From positions 19,455-83,454 of the forward strand of contig NZ_FQYQ01000013.1 in the NCBI RefSeq assembly GCF_900141825.1: a DNA stretch of 64,000 nt, read 5' to 3'. Shown here piece by piece: positions 24,022 through 33,524 of this stretch. Each line of letters starts with the position of its first letter. Position 1 is the stretch's first letter. Position numbers and translations under genes: made by a program. Under the pieces are notes generated by a model that was not told the origin of the DNA, ran no database searches, and saw only the letters and a list, made by a program, of their open reading frames with translations. The stretch comes from Pseudobutyrivibrio xylanivorans DSM 14809 (GTDB lineage: Bacteria; Bacillota; Clostridia; Lachnospirales; Lachnospiraceae).

Positions 24022-26341
24022 TGGTGTTCCCAGAACAGCTCAGCAGAGCATTCCTTTTGACAGGATGTTTAAGGATGGCATTTGCAGAATAGGCAGCGAT
24101 TATTATACAAAGACGATTCAGTTTCAGGATATCAATTATCAGTTGGCACAGCAGGAGGATCAGACGGAGATTTTTGAGGAGTGGTGTAGCTTCCTGAATT
24201 TCTTTGATAGTTCGGTTCACTTTGAGCTTAGCTTCATGAATATGGCAACGGATGCAGAGAAGTTTGAAAAGTCCATTGCCATACCACATCAGAACGATGG
24301 ATTCAATGAAGTCAGGGATGAGTATACCGGCATGTTAAAGCGTCAGATGGAAGCTGGAAACAATGGTCTAACCAAGACCAAGTATTTATCCTTTGGTATT
24401 CATGCAGAGTCCATGAAAGCAGCAAAACCGAGACTTATTCATATCGAGATGGATCTTCTTAACAACTTCAAAAGACTTGGTGTTCAGGCAAACACACTAA
24501 ACGGCGCAGAACGCTTAGAGCTGATTCACCAGCAGTTTCATATGGGAGATGATGAGAAGTTCTTCTTCGACTGGAAATGGCTTGTAGGAAGCGGCCTTTC
24601 AGTAAAAGACTTTGTGGCTCCTGCAGGACTTAATTTTAAAAATGGCAGATTATTCCAGATGGGTAATCTCTATGGAGCCATGAGCTTTCTTAGCATCACA
24701 GCTTCTGATATCTCAGACAGAATGCTGGCAGACTTCCTTGGTATGGAGTCCAGTCAGATTGTGACAATGCATGTTCAGTCTGTGGATCAGACTGAGGCGA
24801 TTAAAACGGTAAAACATACCATTACAGAACTTGATCGAAGCAAGATTGAGGAGCAGAAGAAGGCGGTAAGAGCCGGTTATGATATGGACATTATTCCATC
24901 AGATCTTGCAACTTATGGCAAGGATGCGAAAGCGCTCTTAAAGGAATTGCAGAGTCAGAATGAGCGTATGTTTCTTCTGACTTTCTTGGTGCTTAATACA
25001 GGAAAGACAGAGCAGGAACTTGAGAACAATGTCTTTCAGGCAAATTCTATTGCTCAGAAGCATAACTGCAATCTGGTAAGACTCAATTTCCAGCAGGAGC
25101 AGGGACTTATGAGTTCTCTACCTCTTGCCTACAACGAGATTGAAATCCAGCGTGGAATGACTACAAGCTCCACAGCTATTTTCGTTCCATTTACAACGCA
25201 GGAATTATTCCAGGCAGGAGATGAGGCTTTGTATTATGGACTGAATGCCCTTTCCAACAACCTGATTATGGTTGACAGAAAGAAGCTTAAGAATCCTAAC
25301 GGCCTTATCCTTGGTACTCCCGGTGCAGGTAAATCGTTCTCTGCAAAAAGAGAAATTGCAAATGCGTTTCTTGTTACAGATGATGATGTTATCATCTCAG
25401 ATCCTGAGTCAGAGTATAGTGCGCTGGTAAAAAGGTTTGGCGGTCAGGTTATTAAGATTAGCCCTACCAGCAGTCAGTACATCAATCCGATGGATATCAA
25501 TATGAACTATTCTGATGATGATAATCCGATTGCCTTAAAGGCAGATTTTATCCTGTCTTTGTGTGAGCTTATTGTCGGTGGAAAGGAAGGACTTAAGCCT
25601 GTTGAGAAGACTGTCATTGACCGTTGTATTCATCAGATTTATCAGCAGTACTTCCTGAATCCTGTGCCTGAGAATATGCCTCTTCTTGAGGACCTTTACA
25701 ATGCACTCTTGAAGCAGGATGAGCCGGAAGCAAAGAATGTGGCAACAGCCCTTGAAATCTATGTCACAGGTTCTCTGAATGTGTTTAATCACAGAACTAA
25801 CGTGGATATCACAAACAGACTTGTATGCTATGACATCAAAGACCTCGGAAAGCAGCTGAAGAAAATCGGAATGCTAGTTGTTCAGGATCAGGTCTGGGGC
25901 AGAGTTACAGAGAATAGAAGCCAGGGAAAATCCACTAGATACTACATGGATGAGATGCACCTTCTTCTTCGTGAAGAACAGACTGCAGCTTACACAGTAG
26001 AAATCTGGAAACGTTTTAGAAAGTGGGGCGGTATTCCAACTGGAATCACTCAGAACGTAAAGGACTTACTTGCTTCTAAGGAAGTTGAGAATATCTTTGA
26101 AAACTCTGATTTTATCTATATGTTGAATCAGGCAGTAGGAGATCGAGCTATCCTTGCCAAACAGTTGAATATCAGCCCTCATCAGCTCTCGTATGTCACA
26201 CATTCGGGAGAAGGTGAAGGGCTTTTATTTTATGGCAATGTTATCTTGCCGTTTGTGGATCGCTTCCCTAAGGATTTGGAACTCTATCGTATCATGACCA
26301 CCAAGCTTGATGAGGTGGCACAGTCTCAGGAGGAGAGCTAA
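23918..26341 (+). CDS. VirB4-like conjugation ATPase
   Basis: 807 residues if translation starts at TTG 23918, the only codon with a strong site (AAGGAGG) upstream; the next ATG (23951) has none. Walker A LILGTPGAGKSFSAK is near residue 465, Walker B-type RYYMDEMHLLLREEQT near 670 and the GIPTGITQNVKDLL block near 700. VirB4 energises assembly of the type IV secretion channel. The overlap with prgI and the adjacent downstream ATG (26342) indicate coupled translation. Confidence 0.95.
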   Translation: MFLKAKKRDIAMPAGLSRADQKRVRAVIKEAQKNDGVPRTAQQSIPFDRMFKDGICRIGSDYYTKTIQFQDINYQLAQQEDQTEIFEEWCSFLNFFDSSVHFELSFMNMATDAEKFEKSIAIPHQNDGFNEVRDEYTGMLKRQMEAGNNGLTKTKYLSFGIHAESMKAAKPRLIHIEMDLLNNFKRLGVQANTLNGAERLELIHQQFHMGDDEKFFFDWKWLVGSGLSVKDFVAPAGLNFKNGRLFQMGNLYGAMSFLSITASDISDRMLADFLGMESSQIVTMHVQSVDQTEAIKTVKHTITELDRSKIEEQKKAVRAGYDMDIIPSDLATYGKDAKALLKELQSQNERMFLLTFLVLNTGKTEQELENNVFQANSIAQKHNCNLVRLNFQQEQGLMSSLPLAYNEIEIQRGMTTSSTAIFVPFTTQELFQAGDEALYYGLNALSNNLIMVDRKKLKNPNGLILGTPGAGKSFSAKREIANAFLVTDDDVIISDPESEYSALVKRFGGQVIKISPTSSQYINPMDINMNYSDDDNPIALKADFILSLCELIVGGKEGLKPVEKTVIDRCIHQIYQQYFLNPVPENMPLLEDLYNALLKQDEPEAKNVATALEIYVTGSLNVFNHRTNVDITNRLVCYDIKDLGKQLKKIGMLVVQDQVWGRVTENRSQGKSTRYYMDEMHLLLREEQTAAYTVEIWKRFRKWGGIPTGITQNVKDLLASKEVENIFENSDFIYMLNQAVGDRAILAKQLNISPHQLSYVTHSGEGEGLLFYGNVILPFVDRFPKDLELYRIMTTKLDEVAQSQEES

Positions 26342-27988
26342 ATGGATGAAGAGAAGAAGTTTACGAAGGAAAGACATAAGAAGAGGGCCTCCGGTAGATA
26401 TCAGAAGAAAAGCCAGGGCGAGAAGCTGAAAAGTGAAACTGCTGCTAAGAAGGCCTACGGAAAGAAGTTCCGTCATGGCAAAAAGGACCTGGAACTTACT
26501 GCAGAGGAAAAGAAAAAAATTAAAAAGCTTCAGGTACAGGGCAGGCATAAAATCCGCCTTGAGGTAGCTGAGAACGTATCCGTTCATCGTCAGATTGACA
26601 GAACGAATGAAGATCAGAATGTAGGTACAGAGGCTTTGAATAAGACTACAGCGACTGCTGAAAAAACAGTAAGAACACTTCAACAGAGCCGGTATTCTAA
26701 GAAACTTCAGAAGGATGTCAAAAAGGGCGCTGAGGAGACCACATCCACAAAGGCAGTTCAAAAGAATTACATGAAAAAGGAATTCCAAAGAGCTGCCTAT
26801 AAGAAATCACAGAAAGAAGCTGCTAATCAGGTTGGAAGCATATCAAAGAAATTTGTCGATAAGGCAGAAGACCTGGTTGGAAGATTTGCAGAATGGATTC
26901 GTGAGAAAATCATGGATAATCCGCTGGTAATCATTATTGCGCTTGTGATTCTTATTCTGATTCTGATGCTTTCCGGCAGTGCCGGTCTTGCAGGAGGAAT
27001 GCTTGGTTCCTTCAGTGATACTACAATAGCTACTTCTTATACTGCAGATGATGATGATATTCGTGCTGTAGAGCAGGATTATAAGACCAAGGAGTCTGAC
27101 TTGCAGACGCAGGTGAATAACATCCCTACAACGCATCCCGGCTATGATGAGTATCGCTATAATCTGGCAGAGATCAACCACAATCAATATCAGCTGGCCG
27201 CACTTTTGACAGTACTGTATGAGGATTATACGGAAGTGGAAGTGCAGAGTAAACTTACTGAGATTTTCAATGCTCAGTATAATCTGACCAGCAGAGAAGT
27301 GATTGAAAAGAGAACCAGGACAGAAACCAGAACCGGTCACTATAAGGATGAGAAAGGGCAGGTGCATTCCTACACTTATACGGTGGAAGTTGAATATGAC
27401 TGGCATGTACTTGTGACAACACTTACCAATAATACGATGGATTCTGTTGTAAGAAACATGGGACTAACTGAGGATCAGACGAGCCGCTATGAGCTTTTGT
27501 TGGAGACAAGAGGCAATAAGGCATATCTGTTTGAGGGTGATCCTTATTCCAATCCCGACCCGGGTGAATATCAGGATTATGATATTCCACCGGAGGCTCT
27601 TACAGATACCAGATTCGCCAATATGATTCGAGAGGCTGAGAAGTATCTTGGATATCCATACGTATGGGGAGGAAGTAGTCCAAGTAGTAGCTTTGACTGT
27701 TCTGGATTTGTAAGCTATGTCATCAATCATTGTGGCAATGGATGGAACTATGGCAGACAGACTGCGGATGGTCTTCTGAATAATTGCTGCATCAGAGTTT
27801 CAAAAGAAGATGCAAAACCTGGAGATCTTATTTTCTTCCAGGGAACCTATGATACATCAGGAGCCAGTCATGTAGGAATCTATGTAGGTAATGGCATGAT
27901 GATTCATTGCGGCAATCCGATTCAGTACACATCTATTAATACAAGCTATTGGCAACAGCATTTTTACACATTTGGAAGAATTCGATAG
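26342..27988 (+). CDS. CD1108-type cell-wall hydrolase with NlpC/P60 domain
   Basis: 548 residues. A basic, Lys-rich cytoplasmic N-terminus (~190 residues), one membrane helix (NPLVIIIALVILILILMLSG, about 193-215), an extracellular coiled linker, then an NlpC/P60 peptidase domain from about residue 420 with catalytic Cys in FDCSGFVSYV, His in GASHVGIYVGNGMM and a third polar residue in MIHCGNP. It would open peptidoglycan locally so that the conjugation channel can cross the wall. It begins directly after the virB4 stop codon. The lysozyme domain present in some relatives is absent. Confidence 0.92.
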   Translation: MDEEKKFTKERHKKRASGRYQKKSQGEKLKSETAAKKAYGKKFRHGKKDLELTAEEKKKIKKLQVQGRHKIRLEVAENVSVHRQIDRTNEDQNVGTEALNKTTATAEKTVRTLQQSRYSKKLQKDVKKGAEETTSTKAVQKNYMKKEFQRAAYKKSQKEAANQVGSISKKFVDKAEDLVGRFAEWIREKIMDNPLVIIIALVILILILMLSGSAGLAGGMLGSFSDTTIATSYTADDDDIRAVEQDYKTKESDLQTQVNNIPTTHPGYDEYRYNLAEINHNQYQLAALLTVLYEDYTEVEVQSKLTEIFNAQYNLTSREVIEKRTRTETRTGHYKDEKGQVHSYTYTVEVEYDWHVLVTTLTNNTMDSVVRNMGLTEDQTSRYELLLETRGNKAYLFEGDPYSNPDPGEYQDYDIPPEALTDTRFANMIREAEKYLGYPYVWGGSSPSSSFDCSGFVSYVINHCGNGWNYGRQTADGLLNNCCIRVSKEDAKPGDLIFFQGTYDTSGASHVGIYVGNGMMIHCGNPIQYTSINTSYWQQHFYTFGRIR

Positions 27989-27999
27989 GAGGAAATAGC

Positions 28000-28314
28000 A
28001 TGTTTGAGAAATTAGATAAACTTCGAGAAGAAGTCAGGCGCTGTGAAAAGCGTAGAGATGAAGCCAATGAGCGCTTAAAAGCTGCTCAGGCTAAGCTAAA
28101 GGAAGCAGAAGCCAGTCAGATATTATCTGATGTTGGTGCACTTAAGCTTTCTCCGGAAGAGGTAGCAAAGCTTTTACAGCTTGCTGCAGCTGGACAGCTT
28201 TCTGTTCCAACAGCAGAGAATAAGACGGAACCCACAACTACTGAAGCAAAGTCATCCATCTATGGAGATGATGACAGTGATGATAAGGAGGAATCAGAGG
28301 ATGAAGATTACTAA
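28000..28314 (+). CDS. DUF4315 family protein
   Basis: 104 residues from ATG 28000 preceded by AGGAGGAAA; the longer in-frame reading starts inside the hydrolase gene. The first ~55 residues form a coiled coil (LDKLREEVRRCEKRRDEANE), followed by LSPEEVAKLLQLAAAG and an acidic tail. This is the DUF4315 protein that regularly follows the NlpC/P60 gene in Tn1549-like elements. It overlaps the next CDS by 14 nt. Confidence 0.85.
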   Translation: MFEKLDKLREEVRRCEKRRDEANERLKAAQAKLKEAEASQILSDVGALKLSPEEVAKLLQLAAAGQLSVPTAENKTEPTTTEAKSSIYGDDDSDDKEESEDEDY

Positions 28315-29107
28315 ATTTAATAAGCGACTTACCGGAGCTGTGGCATGTGCTGCAGCTCTTTTTATTGGGATGACTCCCATGACAGCTTTTGCGCATACAG
28401 GACCTGAAGCGGAATGTACCTGTGAGACGAAATGCAGTGAAGACTCTGTAAATGAAGAGTGTCCTGTATGCAAAGAGGACATCTCTTTATGCCAGGGTGA
28501 AGAGAAACCTGAAGAACCTGAGGAACAAGAGGAAGAGAAAATGGGGCCTCTTACACCGGATGGGAATCTTACTCTGGTTGATGATTACGGTTCGGTAGAA
28601 GCCGGTGGCAAGCAGTTTATCACTGTTGTTACCAAGAAGGGGAATTACTTCTATATCATCATTGATCGTGATGATAATGGCACAGAAACCGTTCATTTCT
28701 TGAATATGGTTGATGAAGCAGATCTCTTGTCACTAATGGATGAGGATGAGCAGAAAGCGCTCAAGGAATCTTTAGAGAGCGCGGAAAAAGAGGAAACTAC
28801 AAAGGAAACAGTTGAAGAGACTGAGACCACACCAGAACCTGAGGTTAAGGAAGAAAAGAAGAAACCGTCAGTTGGTCCAGCAGCTATTGTTGCACTTATT
28901 ATTTTCCTCGGTGCAGGTGGATACATGGGCTTTAAGTATTTGAAGGAAAAGAAGCCTAAGAAGGTACAGGCATCACCAGATCCTGATGAAGATTACTTAG
29001 AGGATGAAGAGGACGATTATCTTGAAGATGCAAAAGAGGAATCAAATGAAGAGATTCCTGAGGCTGATGAAGATACATCGGAAGAATCTGATTCTGATGA
29101 TGAGTAA
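28301..29107 (+). CDS. CD1107/DUF4366 secreted membrane-anchored protein
   Basis: 268 residues from ATG 28301, which lies inside the end of the DUF4315 gene and has AAGGAGG upstream. A signal peptide (KRLTGAVACAAALFIGM ... AFA) precedes a Cys-rich segment (CTCETKCSEDSVNEECPVC), a DUF4366 core (TPDGNLTLVDDYG, GNYFYIIIDRDDNG), a Glu/Thr-rich linker, a C-terminal membrane helix (AAIVALIIFLGAGGYMGF) and an acidic cytoplasmic tail. Likely a surface component of the mating apparatus. Confidence 0.88.
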   Translation: MKITKFNKRLTGAVACAAALFIGMTPMTAFAHTGPEAECTCETKCSEDSVNEECPVCKEDISLCQGEEKPEEPEEQEEEKMGPLTPDGNLTLVDDYGSVEAGGKQFITVVTKKGNYFYIIIDRDDNGTETVHFLNMVDEADLLSLMDEDEQKALKESLESAEKEETTKETVEETETTPEPEVKEEKKKPSVGPAAIVALIIFLGAGGYMGFKYLKEKKPKKVQASPDPDEDYLEDEEDDYLEDAKEESNEEIPEADEDTSEESDSDDE

Positions 29108-29125
29108 TTGAATATTTGATTCTAA

Positions 29126-29149
29126 AGGGCAGTCCATAAGGGCTGCCCT
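29126..29149 (+). terminator. Hairpin, possible weak terminator
   Basis: AGGGCAG (29126-29132) pairs with CTGCCCT (29143-29149), then GATTTGTTTT. The T run is short, so partial termination or an mRNA-processing role is possible. Confidence 0.5.
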
Positions 29150-29171
29150 GATTTGTTTTGGAGGACAAGTT

Positions 29172-29318
29172 ATGGCAAGAAAATCAAGATATATGGGTTA
29201 CGTGGAAGGGGTAGAGCAGCTTAAGGCAAAGCATGAGAAGCGTAGAAAAATCGAAAAGGAAAAGTCTCTTACCAGGAAACTGAATCAGTACAAGAAGGAG
29301 GTGAGGGAGAATGGGTAA
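29172..29318 (+). CDS. Very small basic protein
   Basis: 48 residues (MARKSRYMGYVEGVEQLKAK...), 16 of them Lys or Arg. ATG follows TTTGGAGGACAAGTT, and the stop overlaps the ATG of the ArdC-like gene (29311), so coupled translation is likely. Small basic ORFs at this place are common in related ICEs. Function unknown. Confidence 0.55.
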   Translation: MARKSRYMGYVEGVEQLKAKHEKRRKIEKEKSLTRKLNQYKKEVRENG

Positions 29319-30645
29319 AACCACAAATTTTGATCCTGAGAAGGCAGCTGAGCAGCGAAAAGCTGAAATGAAGGATATTACAGAGAGGCTGGAAAAGGGT
29401 GTGCAGGATGTCTTTGGTTCAGAGCAGTTTCAAAATTTACTGGATACCATGGCTAAGTTTCCGCATTACTCGGTGAATAACAATATCCTTATCATGATGC
29501 AAAAGCCGGATGCAACGCTTGTTCAATCCTATACCGGATGGAAGAAAATGGGACGCTTTGTAAAGAAGGGTGAGAAGGGAATCCGTATCCTTGCTCCGGC
29601 TCCTTTTAAGTTGGAAAAAGAACAGGAAAAGGTGGATGAGGCTGGCAAAGTCATTCTTGATAAAGATGGCGAAGCTGTAAAGGAAAAGGTGGAAATCAAT
29701 CTTACTGCATTTAAGCCTGTGAGTACTTTTGATATCTCTCAGACAGAAGGTGAACCACTTCCATCCATCGGTGTAGATGAGCTTACCGGAAGTGTGGAAG
29801 GATATCAGACATTCTTTGAAGCAATCAAGGCAGCAAGTCCTGTACCTATCGGATTTGAGGATATCAAGTCCGGTGCCAAAGGATATTTTCATGTTGAAGA
29901 TAATCGCATTGCTATCAATAACGGCATGAGTGAGATCCAGACAGTAAAGACTGCAATTCATGAAATGGCTCATGCCAAGCTTCATAACCTGGAAGCCCAG
30001 AAAGATAATAAGCAATCAAAAAACAGTAAAGAGGTTGAAGCTGAGAGCGTTGCCTATACTGTGTGTCAGCACTATGGCATTGATACTTCTGATTACAGTT
30101 TTGTTTATGTTGCAACCTGGTCTCAGGGTAAAGAGATGCCTGAGTTAAAAGAATCACTTAATACGATTCGTGAGGCAGCAGCTGATCTTATTACAAAGAT
30201 TGATGCGAAAGTACAGGAGCTTACAGCTGAGAAGGAACCTATCAGTTTCTATGTAGCTGAATGTGGTGAGTTTCATTCCATGGGTGAGTTCCATGAGAAT
30301 CTGACCTTGCAGCAGGCAGTAGACATCTATAAGTCGATTCCATCTGACAGGATGAATGGTGTAAAGACAATCGGCCTTGTCATCAAAGACGATCAGATTC
30401 TTGCTAATGAATATGACCTGGTTGTTGGCAACAGATTGAATATGCAGGAGATAAAAGATATCCTTCCTGATCTGGCAGAACATCCTCTTGTTGTGAAGGC
30501 AGCAGATGAAATTGCAAAGCTTATGCCTGAACTTGAAGGGGTTGAGAAAAGTGAGTCTGTATCCAAGAAACTGAAGGAGAAGACAAAAGATGTTAAACCT
30601 AAAAAAGCTAAGGCATCAAAGAAGAAGGAGGAAGTTGCTATATAA
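29311..30645 (+). CDS. ArdC-like antirestriction protein with YodL domain
   Basis: 444 residues. The N-terminal ~100 residues match the ArdC single-stranded-DNA-binding domain (FPHYSVNNNILIMMQKPDAT, GWKKMGRFVKKGEKGIRIL). A metallopeptidase-like region follows with His217-Glu-Met-Ala-His221 (HExxH) in AIHEMAHAKLHN. The C-terminal ~200 residues carry a YodL-like module (YVAECGEFHSMGEFHENLTL, MNGVKTIGLVI) and a Lys-rich tail. Such proteins are proposed to protect incoming single-stranded DNA during transfer. Overlaps the small upstream ORF by 8 nt. Confidence 0.82.
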   Translation: MGKTTNFDPEKAAEQRKAEMKDITERLEKGVQDVFGSEQFQNLLDTMAKFPHYSVNNNILIMMQKPDATLVQSYTGWKKMGRFVKKGEKGIRILAPAPFKLEKEQEKVDEAGKVILDKDGEAVKEKVEINLTAFKPVSTFDISQTEGEPLPSIGVDELTGSVEGYQTFFEAIKAASPVPIGFEDIKSGAKGYFHVEDNRIAINNGMSEIQTVKTAIHEMAHAKLHNLEAQKDNKQSKNSKEVEAESVAYTVCQHYGIDTSDYSFVYVATWSQGKEMPELKESLNTIREAAADLITKIDAKVQELTAEKEPISFYVAECGEFHSMGEFHENLTLQQAVDIYKSIPSDRMNGVKTIGLVIKDDQILANEYDLVVGNRLNMQEIKDILPDLAEHPLVVKAADEIAKLMPELEGVEKSESVSKKLKEKTKDVKPKKAKASKKKEEVAI

Positions 30646-30661
30646 GATAAAATTTTTCAAC

Positions 30662-30690
30662 TACGCTTTTTTGCGTATATGATATATAAT
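30662..30690 (+). promoter_or_regulatory. Promoter region with TACGC/GCGTA dyad
   Basis: TACGC-TTTTTT-GCGTA (30662-30677) overlaps the expected -35 region and is followed by TATAAT (30685-30690). This could be an operator for the HTH protein encoded 33 nt downstream. Confidence 0.5.
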
Positions 30691-30723
30691 AAGTCCATGC
30701 CATAATTAATTTGGAGGTAGGAC

Positions 30724-31209
30724 ATGGAATTATTTGCTGAGAATCTAAAGAGATTAAGAAAAGAACGAAATATGACACAAGATCAATTAGCGCATGTTTC
30801 TGATATTCCGAAGGGGACAATTTGCAACTACGAGCAGAATCGTGGGGGCTGCGATCCTTCGCTTCACAATCTAATGGTTTTGGCAGATATTTTTGATGTT
30901 ACTCCTTACAATCTATATTATGGAGGAAAGAAAGAAATGACTACAAATTCTATTTACATGGATGAAATTTTAAGTGAGCTTTTAGAGTTGGACGATGAGG
31001 CTATTGCGGAGATTCATGATAGCGAACTCAATGGCGTAAACTTACCTAAATTGAGTGTTTCAGAAGATGTAATAACTAGCCTTAAGAATCAATGGAACAA
31101 AGATGTTGTATATCCTAATCGTGGTTTGTATAAAAATTACATTGAACAGACAATTAGAAGATATGCGCAGGACAGGCAAGGTTGGAAAAAGAAATTCGGA
31201 TTAGATTAA
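30724..31209 (+). CDS. XRE-family regulator
   Basis: 161 residues, ATG after GGAGGTAGGAC. Cro/CI HTH at about residues 5-62 (LKRLRKERNMTQDQLAHVSD, PKGTICNYEQNRGG), followed by an unknown ~95-residue C-terminal domain. It is located between the ArdC-like gene and topoisomerase III and has its own promoter with a dyad, so it may tune the mobilisation genes. Closed by a terminator. Confidence 0.85.
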   Translation: MELFAENLKRLRKERNMTQDQLAHVSDIPKGTICNYEQNRGGCDPSLHNLMVLADIFDVTPYNLYYGGKKEMTTNSIYMDEILSELLELDDEAIAEIHDSELNGVNLPKLSVSEDVITSLKNQWNKDVVYPNRGLYKNYIEQTIRRYAQDRQGWKKKFGLD

Positions 31210-31223
31210 TATTTATCGATTAG

Positions 31224-31257
31224 GCGTCTTGGAGAAATCCAAGGCGCTTATTTTATT
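31224..31257 (+). terminator. Terminator-like hairpin before topoisomerase gene
   Basis: GCGTCTTGGA (31224-31233), loop GAAA, TCCAAGGCGC (31238-31247), then TTATTTTATT. The structure ends 4 nt before the topB ribosome-binding site, so it could act as an attenuator. Confidence 0.7.
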
Positions 31258-31273
31258 ATTAGGAGGTGTTTAT

Positions 31274-33160
31274 TTGAAATTAGTGATTGCAGAAAAGCCT
31301 TCAGTAGCTCAGTCCCTGGCGAGAGTCATTGGGGCTAATCAGAAAAAAGATGGCTACCTAGAAGGTAATGGTTATATTGTCAGCTGGTGCGTAGGGCATC
31401 TGATTGAGCTGGCGAATCCTGAACATTATGATGAGAAATATAAGAAGTGGCGCAAGGAAGATTTACCGATTTTCCCTGCGCCATTTTCATATCAGGTAAC
31501 AGCTTCCACGAAAAAGCAGTATCAGGTATTAAAGGATCTCATGAAGCGTTCTGATGTAGACAGCCTTGTAGAGGCAACTGATGCAGGGCGTGAGGGAGAG
31601 CTTATCTTTCGTCTTGTTTATAAGCAGGCAGGATGTAAAAAGCCGTTTGAGAGACTTTGGATTTCATCCATGGAAGATAAAGCAATCAAAAATGGCTTTG
31701 CTAATTTGAAACCTGGCGCAAACTATGATGATCTCTATGAAGCTGCACTTTGTCGTGAACGTGCGGACTGGCTTGTAGGTATAAATGCTACAAGATTCTT
31801 TTCTACAGTTTATGGTCAGACCTTAAATGTTGGACGTGTTATGACTCCTACACTCGCAATGATTGTAGAGCGTGAAGCTGAGATCAAGGGTTTTAAGCCT
31901 GAGAACTTCTATACCGTTCAGATGCTGGTATCCGGTGTTGCAGTTACCTCAAAACGCTTCAAAACTAAGCAGGAGGCAGAGGAACTAGTAGAGAAAATCA
32001 ATGCAACTGATAATGCGAAAATTTCTAAAATGGAGACCACTACGAAAACTGAGAAGCCACCACTTCTTTATGATCTGACAAGTCTTCAGAGGGATGCTAA
32101 TAAGTATTATGGCTTTACTGCTCAGCAGACTCTTGACTATACCCAGAGTCTTTATGAGAAAAAGCTTGTTACTTATCCAAGAACAGACAGCAGATATCTG
32201 ACTGATGATATGGATGATAGCACAGCTCGCCTTTGTTGCCTGATGAAAGAAAAGTACGGATATACGAAGATGGCTCCTGTCCATACAAAGCAAGTGCTAA
32301 ATAGTAGCAAGGTATCTGATCACCACGCGATAATTCCTACAGAAAATGTATCAGAAGCTGATTACTCAGAAATCCCTTCCGGAGAACAGAAAATACTTGG
32401 ACTTGTAACAGCAAGGCTACTTTCTTCTGTTGGAGATACAGCAGAGATTACAGAATATGCTTTGGAAGTAGAATGTGCCGGCGAAGTATTCAAGGCTAAG
32501 AGTAAATGCTTTACAAAGCCTGGATGGCACCTTTTGGAAGACTGGATTCTTGGTAAGCAGAAAGAAGAGGATGAAGATTCATCAGACAAGAAAGACGCTG
32601 GTGGTTCTCACAGCGTTTTAGAAATCTTAGAAACAGATGCATCCCTTCTATCTGAAGGACGTGAGCTTCCCGCGAGAGATCCAATGGTAAAGGAAGGAAA
32701 GACAACTCCAAAGAAACGTTTTACAGAGGACTCTTTACTTTCTGCTATGGAATCAGCAGGAGCAAAGGAAACACCTGACGAAGTAGAGCGTAAAGGTCTT
32801 GGTACTCCAGCAACACGCGCTGGTGTAATTGAAAAGCTGGTTCGTATCGGTTTTGTAGAAAGACAGGGTAGTAAGAAAACAAAATATCTAGTTCCAACTG
32901 ATAAGGGAACTTCTCTTATTACCGTTATGCCGGAACAGATTCAGTCAGCATCTATGACAGCTGAGTGGGAACAGAAACTCTTGGAAGTGGAAAAGCAGGA
33001 TATTGCTTCTGAAGACTTTATGGCTGAGATCAAGGATATGATTGTTGATCTGATTGAGACTTATGAGCCTGTAAAGGGGGCAGATAAGTTATTTCCACCA
33101 CGCCAATACAAACAGTATAAAAAGTATCCAAAGAAAGGAGCATCCAGATGGCAAAGATGA
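31274..33160 (+). CDS. topB: DNA topoisomerase III (type IA)
   Basis: 628 residues from TTG 31274 preceded by AGGAGGTG; upstream in-frame ATG 31229 lies in the terminator hairpin and is rejected. The TOPRIM domain starts at once (LVIAEKPSVAQSLA ... EATDAGREGELIF). The catalytic tyrosine is Tyr301 in TYPRTDSRYL. ATPAGV-type motif GLGTPATRAGVIEKL is present. ICE-encoded topoisomerase III is standard in Tn1549/CTn-like elements and relaxes or decatenates DNA during transfer. The 3' end overlaps the next gene by 13 nt. Confidence 0.95.
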   Translation: MKLVIAEKPSVAQSLARVIGANQKKDGYLEGNGYIVSWCVGHLIELANPEHYDEKYKKWRKEDLPIFPAPFSYQVTASTKKQYQVLKDLMKRSDVDSLVEATDAGREGELIFRLVYKQAGCKKPFERLWISSMEDKAIKNGFANLKPGANYDDLYEAALCRERADWLVGINATRFFSTVYGQTLNVGRVMTPTLAMIVEREAEIKGFKPENFYTVQMLVSGVAVTSKRFKTKQEAEELVEKINATDNAKISKMETTTKTEKPPLLYDLTSLQRDANKYYGFTAQQTLDYTQSLYEKKLVTYPRTDSRYLTDDMDDSTARLCCLMKEKYGYTKMAPVHTKQVLNSSKVSDHHAIIPTENVSEADYSEIPSGEQKILGLVTARLLSSVGDTAEITEYALEVECAGEVFKAKSKCFTKPGWHLLEDWILGKQKEEDEDSSDKKDAGGSHSVLEILETDASLLSEGRELPARDPMVKEGKTTPKKRFTEDSLLSAMESAGAKETPDEVERKGLGTPATRAGVIEKLVRIGFVERQGSKKTKYLVPTDKGTSLITVMPEQIQSASMTAEWEQKLLEVEKQDIASEDFMAEIKDMIVDLIETYEPVKGADKLFPPRQYKQYKKYPKKGASRWQR

Positions 33161-33522
33161 AAAAAATCAGAAAATGGGATGAAGTCACAGGAAATGCAGT
33201 AGAGGAACAGATTCCTGAGTCCATTGATCCGATAGAGGATGTTGGGGCAGGTCCATCCATAAGTAGAAATCATATGCGAGGCATCGAGGATATGGTGGAA
33301 CAGAATGATAATTCATTTGACGGAATCATTAATAATGTGCCTGCAGCTCCTGTGCCGGATTTTGCAGAAATCAATGAAAAGGCAGATCAGGAGGATATTA
33401 TTGCAGACACCAAGGCTTCTGTGATGGAGAAGATAAAAGAGCAGCAGGAAAAAGTGAAGCTGGCTCCAATACCGGAACCTGAGAAGAAGACTCCTGTGAT
33501 TTGTCCCTGCAGGGAGATGTAA
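33148..33522 (+). CDS. ICE protein of unknown function next to mobilisation genes
   Basis: 124 residues, start ATG inside the end of topB after AAAGGAG. The protein is acidic in the middle (DNSFDGIINNV, EKADQEDIIAD), with a KIKEQQEKVKL helix and a Cys-containing C-terminus (VICPCREM). No family recognised. Its position between topB and mobC suggests a role in DNA processing, an inference only. Confidence 0.6.
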   Translation: MAKMKKIRKWDEVTGNAVEEQIPESIDPIEDVGAGPSISRNHMRGIEDMVEQNDNSFDGIINNVPAAPVPDFAEINEKADQEDIIADTKASVMEKIKEQQEKVKLAPIPEPEKKTPVICPCREM

Positions 33523-33524
33523 TC

